From Actinomyces sp. (GTDB lineage: Bacteria; Actinomycetota; Actinomycetes; Actinomycetales; Actinomycetaceae): DNA of 64,000 bases. The translations under genes and the position numbers were made by a program. Positions 25,679 through 34,739 of this stretch are shown piece by piece. Each line of letters starts with the position of its first letter. Within the stretch, counting starts at the first letter, position 1. The notes under the pieces are model-generated. The model worked only from the letters and a program-made list of their open reading frames with translations, was not told where the DNA came from and made no database searches. The DNA lies in contig JALCNR010000015.1 of NCBI GenBank assembly GCA_022649165.1, positions 18,016 through 82,015 on the forward strand, written 5' to 3'.

Positions 25679-27003
25679 GGGCGACGCTGGTCGGGACGCG
25701 CGTCCTCCTGCGCAGCCGGGACCGGGCGACGACCGTTCTCACCGTGGCGGCCTTCGCCCTCCCCCACGCGGTCCTCCTGGCCGTCGTCGGCGGAGTGCGG
25801 GCCTTCTTCGAGCGATCCCAGGCGCCGCGCGACGCGCTGGAGTCCGAGGGGTTCTACCTGTTCCTCGCCTGTTTCGCCGGTGTGCTCATCATCGTCCCCG
25901 TCCTCAGCATGGGGGCTGCGGCCGCCCGGCTGGGACTTTCGCGACGTGCCCGGGATCTGGCCGTGCTGCGCCTCCTGGGCCTGCCCCCGGTCCGGGCGAA
26001 GGCCGCCGCCGTCCTCGAGGCCACGATCCTGGCGGCCGCCGGCGTCGTCGGGGGATCCGCGCTCTACGGCCTCACGCTTCCGGCCTGGCAGGCGATCCGC
26101 TTCCAGGGACACCCTATGACGCCCTCGGAGATGTGGACGGGTCCCGGACTGCTGGCCGCCGCGGCCGCCCTGATGGTGGTGCTCGCCGCCGTGTCGTCCT
26201 GGTTCGGCATGCGGCGCGTGGCGATCACCCCGCTGGGTGTCGCCAGGCAGAGCGATCCGCACCGCGTCTCGCCGGCCGGGGCGGTGCTGGCCGTGGTCGT
26301 CATCATCGCGTGGCTGGGTCCCGTCCAGATGATCGCCGGAGTCGGCCCGGCGGCGGTGATGGCCATCCTGCTGGGGTTCCTCGCGGTGGTCCTCGCCCTG
26401 GTCAACGCCGTCGGCTCGTGGGCGATCGGGGTGCTGGGCCGCGTGATGGCCAGCCGCGCCCGCACTCCGCAGATGCTGGTGGCCGGGCGCCGCATCGCCG
26501 ACGACCCCCGCAGCGTCTGGCGCTCATTCGGGGCGGTGGCCCTGGTCGGGTTCATCGTCGGCGTGCTCTTCCCGATGTTCTCCATCATCGGGTCGGGGGC
26601 GGGCGAGGGCGACGACGCGGTCATGATGGGCGACATCGGCACAGGGATGCTGCTCACCCTGGGTATCACGGTGGTCCTGGCGGCCGTCTCCACGGCCGTC
26701 AACCAGTCGATCCGCGTCATCGACGGGGTTCCCGAGACCCTGGCCCTGGTCCGCACCGGCGCGCCCACGCGGTTCCTGGACCGCTCCCGCCGCCTCGAGG
26801 TCGGCGTCCCCGCCGTCACCCTCATCTGCGGGTCCGTGGCGCTGGGCCTGCTGTTCATCTCCCCGATGCTCTCGATCGGCGGAGCGGCGGGTCCCTTCGT
26901 CGCCGTCGCCGGGTTCACGGTCGTGGGCATCGCGGTGATCTTGGCCGCCTCGGAGACCACCCGCCCCCTGCGCTCGCGGCTGCTGCGCGAGGCCGCCGCC
27001 TGA
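25675..27003 (+). CDS. FtsX-like ABC permease
   Basis: Membrane partner of the preceding ATPase, 442 residues, with about ten hydrophobic segments arranged as two FtsX-type halves. The first half contains GLSRRARDLAVLRLLGLPP, the cytosolic coupling loop of FtsX permeases. The second has QSIRVIDGVPETLALVRTGA in the equivalent place. Unlike BceB there is no large extracellular domain. The last gene of the pair; a 284 bp gap follows before the next gene. Confidence 0.9.
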   Translation: MRATLVGTRVLLRSRDRATTVLTVAAFALPHAVLLAVVGGVRAFFERSQAPRDALESEGFYLFLACFAGVLIIVPVLSMGAAAARLGLSRRARDLAVLRLLGLPPVRAKAAAVLEATILAAAGVVGGSALYGLTLPAWQAIRFQGHPMTPSEMWTGPGLLAAAAALMVVLAAVSSWFGMRRVAITPLGVARQSDPHRVSPAGAVLAVVVIIAWLGPVQMIAGVGPAAVMAILLGFLAVVLALVNAVGSWAIGVLGRVMASRARTPQMLVAGRRIADDPRSVWRSFGAVALVGFIVGVLFPMFSIIGSGAGEGDDAVMMGDIGTGMLLTLGITVVLAAVSTAVNQSIRVIDGVPETLALVRTGAPTRFLDRSRRLEVGVPAVTLICGSVALGLLFISPMLSIGGAAGPFVAVAGFTVVGIAVILAASETTRPLRSRLLREAAA

Positions 27004-27156
27004 GTTGTCCGTCCTCCTGCCCGCCGGACGCGCCCGGCGGGGACGAGGGCGTCCCGGCTGGGCTGGGACGGGCTCCGCCCGGTCGCCGGGTCGGCGACGC
27101 GGAAGTGTGACGAGGGGATCACGAACTCCGCTGGCTGGGACTTTGGTCCGGACCTA

Positions 27157-27174
27157 TTGTTGCCGTGGCAACAA
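27157..27174. promoter_or_regulatory. Perfect operator-like palindrome upstream of aldehyde dehydrogenase
   Basis: TTGTTGCC-gt-GGCAACAA, an 8-bp perfect inverted repeat in an AT-richer pocket of the 284 bp gap, 113 bp before the dehydrogenase start. TATTGT at 27155-27160 could be an overlapping -10. The size and symmetry fit a MarR- or TetR-type dimer site. No regulator gene is adjacent. Confidence 0.55.
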
Positions 27175-27287
27175 AAGAATGGGTGTCCCGGAGAGCCGAC
27201 GTCTCGTCGACTGAGCGCCGCCGGGGGCCGTCGCGGCACCGACGCCTCCCCGCTCCGGGTCATTCCGACGACAAAGGAGCGTTCATC

Positions 27288-28679
27288 GTGGGTTACGCCA
27301 CCACCAATCCTTACACCGGTGAGGTCGTCGCGACCTTCCCCACCGCCACGCCTGAGGAGATCGACGCCGCCATCGCGCGCGCCGACTCGGCCTTCCAGGA
27401 CTGGAAGACCACGCCGGTGCGCGATCGCGCCGAGCTCCTCCAGAAGGCGGCCGACCTGCTGAGGGAGGACAGCCGTCGCTATGCGGAGATCCTCACCCTG
27501 GAGATGGGCAAGCTCATCGCAGAGGCCGAGGCCGAGGTCGAGCTGTCGGCCGCGATGTTCGAGTACTACGCCCGCGCCAGCGAGCAACTGCTGGCTCCGC
27601 GCTACCTGCCGGCCCGCGGTCTGGGCGACACGGACGCCGCACTGGTCAATGAGCCGATGGGCGTCATCTTCACCGTCGAGCCGTGGAACTTCCCGTACTA
27701 CCAGATCGTGCGCACCCTGGCCCCGCAGCTGGCGGCCGGCAACGTCGTCCTGCTCAAGCACGCCTCGAACGTGCCGCAGTCGGCGGCGGCCATCGAGGAG
27801 CTCATGCGGAGGGCGGGGGCGCCCGAAGGGGTGTTCACCAACATCTACGCCTCCCATGAGGCCTCCGAGCAGATCCTGGCGGACCCGCGGGTCCGCGGTG
27901 TGGCCCTCACCGGGTCGGAGGAGGCGGGCGCCTCGATCGCCTCCATCGCGGCGAGGAACCTCAAGAAGTCCACGCTGGAGCTTGGCGGGGCGGATGCGTT
28001 CATCGTCCTGGAGGACGCCGACGTCGAGAAGGCGGCCCGGTGGGCCGTGATCGGCCGGCACTGGAACGGCGGCCAGGTGTGCGTGAACTCCAAGCGGCTC
28101 ATCGTCGTGGACGCCGTGTACGACCGGTTCCTGGAGGCATACAAGAAGGGCGTGGCGGCGCTGGTGGCCGGCGATCCGATGGACCCGGCGACGACGCTGG
28201 CGCCGCTGTCCTCGCAGAAGGCGGCCGATGACCTGGCGCGGCTGGTGCTCCGCGCCGCGGAGGAGGGCGTCACGGTGGAGGAGATCGGGGCGCCCGTGCC
28301 CGAGCGGGGCGCGTTCGTGCGCCCCACGCTGCTCACCGACATCCCGTTGGGCTCCGACACGGCGAAGACGGAGTTCTTCGGTCCCGTCACCCAGCTGTAC
28401 CGGGCGGTGGACGAGGACGACGCGGTGCGCATCGCGAACGCCTCGCCCTTCGGCCTGGGCGGGTCCGTGTTCTCCAACGATGTGGCCCGCGCCCAGCGCG
28501 TCGCCCGCCGGCTGGACACCGGCATGGTCTACATCAACCAGCCCACGGGCGTGAAGGCGGACCTGCCTTTCGGCGGCGTCAAGCGCTCCGGGTACGGGCA
28601 CGAGCTGACGGACCTGGGGCTCAAGGAATTCGTCAACGAGAAGCTGGTCGTCGTCCGCGACATCGACGACGCCTTCTGA
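27288..28679 (+). CDS. gabD: NAD(P)-dependent succinate-semialdehyde dehydrogenase
   Basis: Complete aldehyde dehydrogenase, 463 residues from GTG 27288, which has AAAGGAG eight bases upstream. A longer in-frame ATG at 27165 lies inside the operator-like palindrome and is rejected. Motifs: VEPWNFPYY (Asn in the oxyanion hole), TGSEEAG, catalytic Glu231 in LELGGADAF and Cys265 in GQVCVNS. The late motif reads KTEFFGPVTQLY. Length and spacing match the GabD/YneI branch that oxidises succinate semialdehyde. It is only distantly similar to the dehydrogenase at the window start. The gene is monocistronic, with a hairpin directly after it. Confidence 0.93.
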   Translation: MGYATTNPYTGEVVATFPTATPEEIDAAIARADSAFQDWKTTPVRDRAELLQKAADLLREDSRRYAEILTLEMGKLIAEAEAEVELSAAMFEYYARASEQLLAPRYLPARGLGDTDAALVNEPMGVIFTVEPWNFPYYQIVRTLAPQLAAGNVVLLKHASNVPQSAAAIEELMRRAGAPEGVFTNIYASHEASEQILADPRVRGVALTGSEEAGASIASIAARNLKKSTLELGGADAFIVLEDADVEKAARWAVIGRHWNGGQVCVNSKRLIVVDAVYDRFLEAYKKGVAALVAGDPMDPATTLAPLSSQKAADDLARLVLRAAEEGVTVEEIGAPVPERGAFVRPTLLTDIPLGSDTAKTEFFGPVTQLYRAVDEDDAVRIANASPFGLGGSVFSNDVARAQRVARRLDTGMVYINQPTGVKADLPFGGVKRSGYGHELTDLGLKEFVNEKLVVVRDIDDAF

Positions 28680-28706
28680 CAGCGCCTCGACAGCTCAGCC
28701 GCCCCG

Positions 28707-28747
28707 CATCGCCCCGCGCCAGGCCACCCGGCCGACGCGGGGCGATG
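28707..28747 (+). terminator. Hairpin after aldehyde dehydrogenase
   Basis: Perfect 12-bp stem CATCGCCCCGCG / CGCGGGGCGATG, with a 17-base loop that itself holds a GGCC/GGCC mini-stem. CTTTTTG follows some 14 bases downstream. It separates the dehydrogenase from the haem island. Confidence 0.82.
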
Positions 28748-28782
28748 TGATGGGCGGCACCTTTTTGCCCGCGTCCAGATAC

Positions 28783-28834
28783 TTGAGACCTTAGGAGTGC
28801 CTCACCTAGCCTGAGTGAGGCAAGCCTTTCCTAC
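28783..28834 (+). promoter_or_regulatory. Iron-regulated promoter with two DtxR/IdeR-type boxes
   Basis: A promoter with -35 TTGAGA (28783-28788), 18-bp spacer and -10 TAGCCT (28807-28812) drives the haem island. Box 1, 28791-28809, matches the DtxR consensus at 14 of 19 positions by hand count and fills the spacer into the -10. Box 2, 28816-28834, matches at 13 of 19 and lies 25 bp downstream. Iron-loaded DtxR would block RNA polymerase here, so the island should be on when iron is scarce. Confidence 0.68.
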
Positions 28835-28926
28835 AGTCTGTCAGATCGAGAGGATCCGGCTGCGGGGACAGCCTGCCACCAATGCGAGTCTGAACTGGGC
28901 GGACGCCCAGGCCTGAGGGGAGAGCT

Positions 28927-31398
28927 GTGCTGCGAATCATGAATCGCGACACGTCGGGCGCACCGACGCCAACCGGTCGCAGACGGGGAAGAGCATGGGC
29001 CGCGGGGACGGCCATCCTGGCGATCGGGGGGACGGCGATGGCGGCAGGTCCCGCTGCCGTCGCCGCGGATGCCTCGTACACCGTGGACGACGCGACCTTC
29101 CAGTGGGGGGTGAATGCGGAGTCGGGGGGCGGCGCGTACTTCGGGGGGTGCAACTTCCTTTCCGCCGGCGAGGCCGGGGACGCGGGGGGATCCGGCCTGT
29201 GGGCGGAGGACGCGGGTCTCTATGCCACGCAGGACGGCAATGTCACGGTGCTCAAGCCGGATGCGGACGGGGACCTGGTGGAGCCCACATGGACGACGAA
29301 GTGCCAGAACCGGTATGGGACGACTATCAACGGGAAGACCGCCGGTCTGACGATCACGGGCTCCGGGGCGACGGCCGGCCAGCCGACGTATTCGGAGAAT
29401 GTGGTGCGGATCGCGGGCGGGTCGGGGACCTTGGATCCCTCGACGGACTCGGCTCATATCGAGTGGGACGGATCCTTCACCATCGTCTACTACGGGGGGA
29501 TGACCTACTGGAGCATCTCGGATCCGGTCCTCGACGTCGAGAACGGGACCGGGACCATCACGGGCACGGCGTCCGGGTACGGGGCCGACATGGATGACCC
29601 GTCGATCTGGAAGGAGCTCGACACGTCGCCGATCCATGTGGCGGATCTCAGCGGTGTCGAGGTCAGCGAGTCGGGGATCGAGGTGACGCCGGACTTCCTG
29701 GGGATCGCGGTCTCCGACGAGATCTCGGGACGCAACGCCCAGTCGGAGCCCTCGGAGGCGAATGAGTCATGGTGGGGAGCGTTCCCCGACTCCTGGCTTC
29801 GCTACGCGGTCCTGACGGGGCAGTCCTCCTACTGGTACACGACCGATGGGAGCGCCACGTCGATCCAGCCGCGCAAACCCGCCGCCCCCATCAGCATCAG
29901 CTACACCGCCGAGAGGGTCGCCACGGCTCCGGCCGCCCCGCCCGCTCCCACGCTGACTGTGGCCTCGTCGAGCTCGGCGACGGCCACCTGGACGGCGCCA
30001 GCGGATGACGGCGGCTCCGCCCTGACGGGGTACGCCGTGACGCTGACGCCCGATGACGGCAGCGACCCGCTGACGCAGACCGTGGGCGCCGACCAGACCT
30101 CGTCCACGTTCACCGGCCTTCTGCCGGGGGTCTCCTACACGGCGACCGTCAGCGCCTCCAACGGGCTCGGCCAGTCGGCCGCATCCGCCGCGTCCGAGGC
30201 GGTCACCCCGAACCCGGACCCGGGCGAGCTGACCCTCGCCGTCACGCCGACGGCCGACATTGACCCCGATGAGGGCACGACCTTCACGGTCAGCGGCACC
30301 GGATACACCGGCGGCGCGGCGGTCAACGGCGTGTACGTCGTCGTGGCTGACGGCGACGTGTGGACGGCGGGCAAGGCCGTCGCGAGCGCCAACGACTTCC
30401 TCGTGTCGAGTTGGGTGAGGCCCGCGGAGATCGCAGCCGGCGCGTTCACCACGACGATCACCGTCCCGGCCGGCACGCTCGATCCGTCGAAGACCTACGT
30501 CGTCGGCACCATGGCCGCCCATCAGCTCGCGCTGACGGACCGGCGTCTGGACAAGGACGTGGCGATCTCCCTGCGCGAGGCGACGGTCCCCGGCGCGCCG
30601 ACCTCGGTGACGGCCACGGCCGGTGCGGACTCCGTGGACGTCACGTGGGCGACCCCCGCCGACAACGGCGGCAGCGAGGTGACGGGATACACCGTGACCC
30701 TGCTGAAGGACGGCCAGACGGTCGGCACGCGGGACGCGTCCTCCGACGCGGCCAGCGCGACGTTCCCCGACCTGGAGCCCGGCACCTACACGGCGTCGGT
30801 GGCCGCGGTCAACGCGCGGGGGTCCTCGGCCCCGGCCTCGTCCGACCCGGTGACGATCGCCGCGCCCGCGACGGAGCCCCAGGCGCCCGCCGCGCCGACG
30901 CTGACGGCGACCTCGCCCACCTCCCTCACCGTGGCGTGGAAGGCCCCGGCCGACGGGGGCGCGGCCCTGACGGGGTACACGGTCACGCTGACGCCCGATG
31001 ACGGAAGCGGCCCGCTGACGCAGACCGTGGAGGCGGGCCGGACCTCGTTCACCTTCACCGGGCTGACGACCGGCCTGTCCTACACGGCGACGGTGAGCGC
31101 GGCCAACACGGTGGGCGTCTCCATGCCCTCGGCCGCCTCGACGGCTCTCACGCTGAAGGCGGAGGAGGCGCCGACCCCGGATCCCTCGGACACCACCCCG
31201 GATCCGTCGACCCCGGAGCCGTCCGCCTCGACGACGGGGACGCCCGCGCCGACGGCGTCGGTCTCCGCCACCGGGAAGTCCGCGCTGGCCGCCACCGGTT
31301 CGGCGGCCGGGCCGTTCGTCGGAGCGGCCGCGGCGCTGCTCCTCGCCGGCGCGGCCGCGCTGACCCTCCGGGGCCGTCGCGAGCACTCGGCTGACTGA
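28927..31398 (+). CDS. HtaA-domain haem-binding surface protein with fibronectin repeats and LAATG anchor
   Basis: Cell-wall protein of 823 residues that should capture haem outside the cell. GTG 28927 is chosen for the GGGGAG just upstream; ATG 28939 is the alternative. A long signal peptide ends near AVAADA (about 47). The HtaA domain spans about 55-330, with the hallmark VYYGGMTYWSISDPVLDV and two cysteines (GGCNFL, TKCQNR). Three fibronectin-III repeats follow (TATWTAPADDGGSALTGY and two like it), with an Ig-like domain between the first two. A Pro/Thr/Ser linker leads to LAATG, a membrane span and RGRREHSAD. LAxTG is the type sorted by class E sortases. It shares a 191-bp identical stretch with the second HtaA gene. 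Confidence 0.9.
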   Translation: MLRIMNRDTSGAPTPTGRRRGRAWAAGTAILAIGGTAMAAGPAAVAADASYTVDDATFQWGVNAESGGGAYFGGCNFLSAGEAGDAGGSGLWAEDAGLYATQDGNVTVLKPDADGDLVEPTWTTKCQNRYGTTINGKTAGLTITGSGATAGQPTYSENVVRIAGGSGTLDPSTDSAHIEWDGSFTIVYYGGMTYWSISDPVLDVENGTGTITGTASGYGADMDDPSIWKELDTSPIHVADLSGVEVSESGIEVTPDFLGIAVSDEISGRNAQSEPSEANESWWGAFPDSWLRYAVLTGQSSYWYTTDGSATSIQPRKPAAPISISYTAERVATAPAAPPAPTLTVASSSSATATWTAPADDGGSALTGYAVTLTPDDGSDPLTQTVGADQTSSTFTGLLPGVSYTATVSASNGLGQSAASAASEAVTPNPDPGELTLAVTPTADIDPDEGTTFTVSGTGYTGGAAVNGVYVVVADGDVWTAGKAVASANDFLVSSWVRPAEIAAGAFTTTITVPAGTLDPSKTYVVGTMAAHQLALTDRRLDKDVAISLREATVPGAPTSVTATAGADSVDVTWATPADNGGSEVTGYTVTLLKDGQTVGTRDASSDAASATFPDLEPGTYTASVAAVNARGSSAPASSDPVTIAAPATEPQAPAAPTLTATSPTSLTVAWKAPADGGAALTGYTVTLTPDDGSGPLTQTVEAGRTSFTFTGLTTGLSYTATVSAANTVGVSMPSAASTALTLKAEEAPTPDPSDTTPDPSTPEPSASTTGTPAPTASVSATGKSALAATGSAAGPFVGAAAALLLAGAAALTLRGRREHSAD
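29380..29570 (+). repeat. 191-bp exact repeat, copy 1 (in first HtaA gene)
   Basis: Identical base for base, as compared by eye, to 36487-36677 in the second HtaA gene. It covers the middle of the HtaA domain, including silent codon positions, while flanking coding sequence differs. That points to recent gene conversion or duplication. Confidence 0.9.
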
Positions 31399-31421
31399 CA
31401 CTCCGCTGGAGACCGGGTGAA

Positions 31422-31459
31422 CCGGTTCCGGGACGGGCCTCGGCCCGCCCCGGAACCGG
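31422..31459 (+). terminator. Strong hairpin between the HtaA surface gene and hmuT
   Basis: Arms 31422-31439 and 31442-31459 pair over 18 positions with one mismatch and almost no loop. There is no T-run. It may partly terminate transcription or protect the 3' end of the surface-protein mRNA, so that hmuTUV is expressed less than the surface protein. Confidence 0.65.
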
Positions 31460-31516
31460 CCGGCCCCTTCGGCAGGGTCCCCTGCCACTCCCCTTCCTCA
31501 CGGGAACCAGACCTTC

Positions 31517-32731
31517 ATGCGCCTCTTCGCACACACCGGCGCCCGCGCCCTCCTCGTGGCGCTGGCGGCGACCGCGATGGCCGCCGCCGGATGCGCCAAC
31601 ATCGGCACGATCACCGAGTCCCAGCTGGCCGACTGCGACATGCCCGACGCCTCGACCGAGCCGAACCTCCCGACCCTGCCCGACAAGACCGCGGCCGACC
31701 TGCAGCCGCCGACGTCCATCACCGGGCCGACCACCGCCTACACGCGCTCCGACCAGATCATCCCGATCAGCAACGTGCCCACTGAGTACCAGACGCTTCC
31801 CGTGACGGTGGAGAGCTCCGACGGCGTCGAGCAGACCGTCGCGGACACCTCCCGCATCCTCGCGCTCAACCAGAACGGCGGCCTGGCCGCGGCCGTCTAC
31901 GCCCTGGGATTCGGGTGCCAGCTGGTCGGGCGCGACATCGCGACCGGCTCCTCCGGCATGGAGGACCTGCCCCTGGTCGTCGTCAACGGCACCGACCTCA
32001 ACGCCGAGGCGATCCTCGCCCTCCAGCCGACCGTGGTCATCACCGACACGTCGATCGGGCCCTACGACGCCCAGCTGCAGCTGCGCGAGGCCGGCATCCC
32101 AGTCGTCTTCGTGCCCATCGTCTACACCGACGGCGTGCAGGGCGTCGGGTCCCAGATCCAGCAGGTCGCCGACGCCCTGGGCGTGCCCGAACTCGGCGAG
32201 ACGCTCGCGGACCGCACCAACCGTGAGATCTCGGGGACCATCCAGGCCATCGGGAAGATGGCGCCCTCGGACCCCGCCGACAAGCCGCGCGTCGTCTTCC
32301 TCTACGTGAGAGGCAAATCCATCTACTACTGGTTCGGAGAGGGATCGGGGGCCGACTCCCTCATCCAGTCCATCGGAGCGACCGACGTCGCCGCCGAAGT
32401 GGGATTCGAGGGGATGGCGCCGACGAACTCCGAGGCTCTGGTCGAGGCCGCCCCCGACGTCATCATCGCGATGACCCTGGGCATCGCCTCCGCCGGAGGG
32501 CTCGACGAGATGCTCCAGCTCCCCGGCATCCAGGAGACGCCCGCGGGCAAGAACCGCCGGGTCGTCGACATGAGCGACTACGAGGTCATGAGCTTCGGCC
32601 CGCAGACCGCGCAGGTCCTGGCCGCGCTCGCCACCGCCGTCTACGACCCGGAGGACGCCTACGTCCCCGAAGAGCCGCCGGCGCTCATCGAGAAGCGGCT
32701 GAACGAGATCGAGGAGGAGAGCGACGAATGA
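31517..32731 (+). CDS. hmuT: Haem ABC transporter substrate-binding lipoprotein
   Basis: Haem-binding lipoprotein, 404 residues, which should accept haem from the HtaA proteins at the membrane. The signal ends in lipobox AAGC (Cys about 26). After a 70-residue linker comes the class III binding fold: DTSRILALNQNGGLAAAVYA, LNAEAILALQPTVVITDT, and the haem-family block YVRGKSIYYWFGEGSGADSL (Tyr-rich). The ending GKNRRVVDMSDYEVMSFGP is typical of HmuT. Genes for the permease and ATPase follow with four-base overlaps. The ribosome site is weak. Under the iron-boxed promoter 2.7 kb upstream it is probably read through from the first HtaA gene. Confidence 0.93.
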   Translation: MRLFAHTGARALLVALAATAMAAAGCANIGTITESQLADCDMPDASTEPNLPTLPDKTAADLQPPTSITGPTTAYTRSDQIIPISNVPTEYQTLPVTVESSDGVEQTVADTSRILALNQNGGLAAAVYALGFGCQLVGRDIATGSSGMEDLPLVVVNGTDLNAEAILALQPTVVITDTSIGPYDAQLQLREAGIPVVFVPIVYTDGVQGVGSQIQQVADALGVPELGETLADRTNREISGTIQAIGKMAPSDPADKPRVVFLYVRGKSIYYWFGEGSGADSLIQSIGATDVAAEVGFEGMAPTNSEALVEAAPDVIIAMTLGIASAGGLDEMLQLPGIQETPAGKNRRVVDMSDYEVMSFGPQTAQVLAALATAVYDPEDAYVPEEPPALIEKRLNEIEEESDE

Positions 32732-33885
32732 GCGCCATCTCAGCACCCGAGGCGCCTGCGGGGTCGGCCTCGTCCCCCGCGGCGGATCCGATCCCCCCGG
32801 CGAGGACGCGCCGCGCGCCCGACACGGATCTCGGGATCGCGGCGAAGGGGTCGCGCTCGCGCACGAGCCTCACATTCCTCGTGCTGGTCATCGCGCTGGT
32901 CGCCGTCATCCTCCTCTCCGCCGCCCTGGGGCAGCTGCTCATCCCGCCCGGGGAGGTGCTCGGGTCCGTCCTGCACCGGATCGGGATCGACTGGCTGCCG
33001 GGGCCGAGCGTCCAGTACGGCGAGGAGACCCTGTGGAACGTGCGGTTCCCCCGCATCGTCCTGGGCCTGCTGGTGGGCGCCTCCCTGGCCGTGGCCGGGG
33101 CGGTCATGCAGGGGATCTTCGGCAACCCGCTGGCGGAGCCCGGAACGGTCGGCGTGTCCTCGGGCGCGGCCGTCGGCGCCTCGCTGGCGATCCTCATGGA
33201 GTGGCACTTCCTCGGGGCGCTCACCACGCCGGCCCTGGCCTTCGTCTTCGGACTGGGGACCACCCTCGCGGTGTACCTGCTGGCCCGCAGGGGCGGACGC
33301 ACCGAGGTCGTGACCCTCATCCTCACCGGCGTCGCCGTCAACGCGGTCGCGGGCGCGGCCATCTCCTTCATCGTCTTCAAGGCCCCCACCTCAGCGCGCG
33401 ACCAGATCGTCTTCTGGCAGATGGGCAGCCTCAACGGCTCCCGATGGGAGCAGGTGGCCCTGGTCGCCCCGATGTGCGTGGTCGGCGTGGTCGCCTCCCT
33501 GTTCATCGCCCGCCGCTTGGACCTGCTGGCGCTGGGGGAGAAGGCCGCCCGGCATCTGGGCGTCGACGTCGAGGGTCTGCGCTTCTTCGCGATGCTCCTC
33601 GTGGCGCTGCTCGTCTCCTCGGCGGTGGCCTTCGCCGGCATCATCTCCTTCGTCGGGCTGGTGGTCCCCCACCTGCTGCGCATGATCATCGGGCCCTCGC
33701 ACCGGCCGCTGCTGGCGGCCAGCGCCCTGGGCGGGGCGCTGCTGCTGTCGGTCGCGGACTTCGCGGCCCGCACGCTCATCGAGTTCGCGGATCTTCCCAT
33801 CGGCATGCTGACCTCCCTGGTCGGAGGCCCGTTCTTCTTCTGGCTCCTCAGACGGAGCCGCTCGCGGTCCGGGGGGTGGGCATGA
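32728..33885 (+). CDS. hmuU: Haem ABC transporter permease
   Basis: FecCD-family permease, 385 residues, with about ten membrane segments after a 45-residue Pro/Ala-rich head. Family blocks: VRFPRIVLGLLVGASLAVAG, then MQGIFGNPLAEPGTVGVSSG, LILTGVAVNAVAGA, GEKAARHLGVD, and FVGLVVPHLLRMIIGPSHR near the end. It overlaps hmuT by four bases and hmuV by four bases. It forms the membrane channel for haem import. Confidence 0.95.
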   Translation: MSAISAPEAPAGSASSPAADPIPPARTRRAPDTDLGIAAKGSRSRTSLTFLVLVIALVAVILLSAALGQLLIPPGEVLGSVLHRIGIDWLPGPSVQYGEETLWNVRFPRIVLGLLVGASLAVAGAVMQGIFGNPLAEPGTVGVSSGAAVGASLAILMEWHFLGALTTPALAFVFGLGTTLAVYLLARRGGRTEVVTLILTGVAVNAVAGAAISFIVFKAPTSARDQIVFWQMGSLNGSRWEQVALVAPMCVVGVVASLFIARRLDLLALGEKAARHLGVDVEGLRFFAMLLVALLVSSAVAFAGIISFVGLVVPHLLRMIIGPSHRPLLAASALGGALLLSVADFAARTLIEFADLPIGMLTSLVGGPFFFWLLRRSRSRSGGWA

Positions 33886-34739
33886 ACCGGCCGCAGGCTC
33901 CGTGGAGAGCCCGGCACCGGACGCCGGAGGCCCCCGCACGCGGGCACACGGTGCTCACGGTGGATGCCGTGGGCGTGACGATCGACGGGCGCGAGATCCT
34001 CGACGACGTCAGCCTGGACGTGGTCGCCGGTGAGGTCCTGGCCCTGGTCGGCCCGAACGGGGCCGGCAAGTCGACGCTGCTCAACGCGATCACGGGAGAC
34101 GTGGAGCTGAGCGCCGGAGCGGTGCATCTGGGCGGGGTGCCGATCGGGACGTGGGATCCCACGGAGCTCGCCATGCGGCGATCGGTCCTGCTCCAGCAGG
34201 TCGACGTCTCCTTCCCCTTCACCGTCGGCGAGGTCGTGGAGATGGGACGCTCGCCCTGGGCGGGCACGCCCGCGGAACTCGACGACGACCTCGTGGTCCA
34301 GGGCGCGATGCGGTTGTCCGATGTCTCGGACCTGGCCGATCGCGCCTACACGTCGCTGTCGGGAGGGGAACGCGGACGCGCCGCCTTCGCGCGGGTCCTG
34401 GCGCAGGCCGCTCCCCTCATGCTGCTCGACGAACCCACGGCGGCGATGGATATCCGGCACCAGGAGCTCGTGCTGCGACTGGCCCGCGACTACGCGGCCA
34501 CCGGGTCGGCCGTGGTCGTGGTGGTCCACGCGCTCGACGTGGCAGCCGCCTACGCCGACCGGGTGGCCCTGCTCAGCCGCGGCCGCCTGCGCGATGTCGG
34601 CACGCCCGAGCAGGTCCTCACGGCGGAGCAGCTCTCCGACGTCTACCAGTACGAGATCGAGGTCATCCGGCATCCGCGCACAGGCGGGCTCCTGGTCCTG
34701 CCCGTGCGCGCAACCAGGAAGGACGGAGACGCACGATGA
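33882..34739 (+). CDS. hmuV: Haem ABC transporter ATP-binding protein
   Basis: ATPase of the haem importer, 285 residues from ATG 33882 (ATGA overlap). Walker A is GPNGAGKSTLLNAI, the Q-loop VLLQQVDVSFPFTVGE, the signature LSGGERGRAAFARVLAQ, Walker B LMLLDEPTAAMD and the H-loop VVVHALD. The VSFPFTVGEVVEMGRSPW segment is typical of HmuV. Here the signature is read as GGERGR, versus the more common GGEQQR. It is coupled by ATGA to the membrane-anchored Ig-like protein that follows. Confidence 0.94.
   Translation: MNRPQAPWRARHRTPEAPARGHTVLTVDAVGVTIDGREILDDVSLDVVAGEVLALVGPNGAGKSTLLNAITGDVELSAGAVHLGGVPIGTWDPTELAMRRSVLLQQVDVSFPFTVGEVVEMGRSPWAGTPAELDDDLVVQGAMRLSDVSDLADRAYTSLSGGERGRAAFARVLAQAAPLMLLDEPTAAMDIRHQELVLRLARDYAATGSAVVVVVHALDVAAAYADRVALLSRGRLRDVGTPEQVLTAEQLSDVYQYEIEVIRHPRTGGLLVLPVRATRKDGDAR

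Noticed and set aside
30601..31150. Fibronectin-III coding repeats as a tandem DNA repeat or CRISPR-like array
   Set aside because: The similarity is at protein level with diverged DNA and long units. No CRISPR, insertion sequence, integrase or attachment site was seen anywhere in the window.
29767..31488. 573-codon minus-strand frame opposite the HtaA/fibronectin gene
   Set aside because: Gly/Arg repeats mirror the fibronectin repeats of the real gene; there is no ribosome site or domain.
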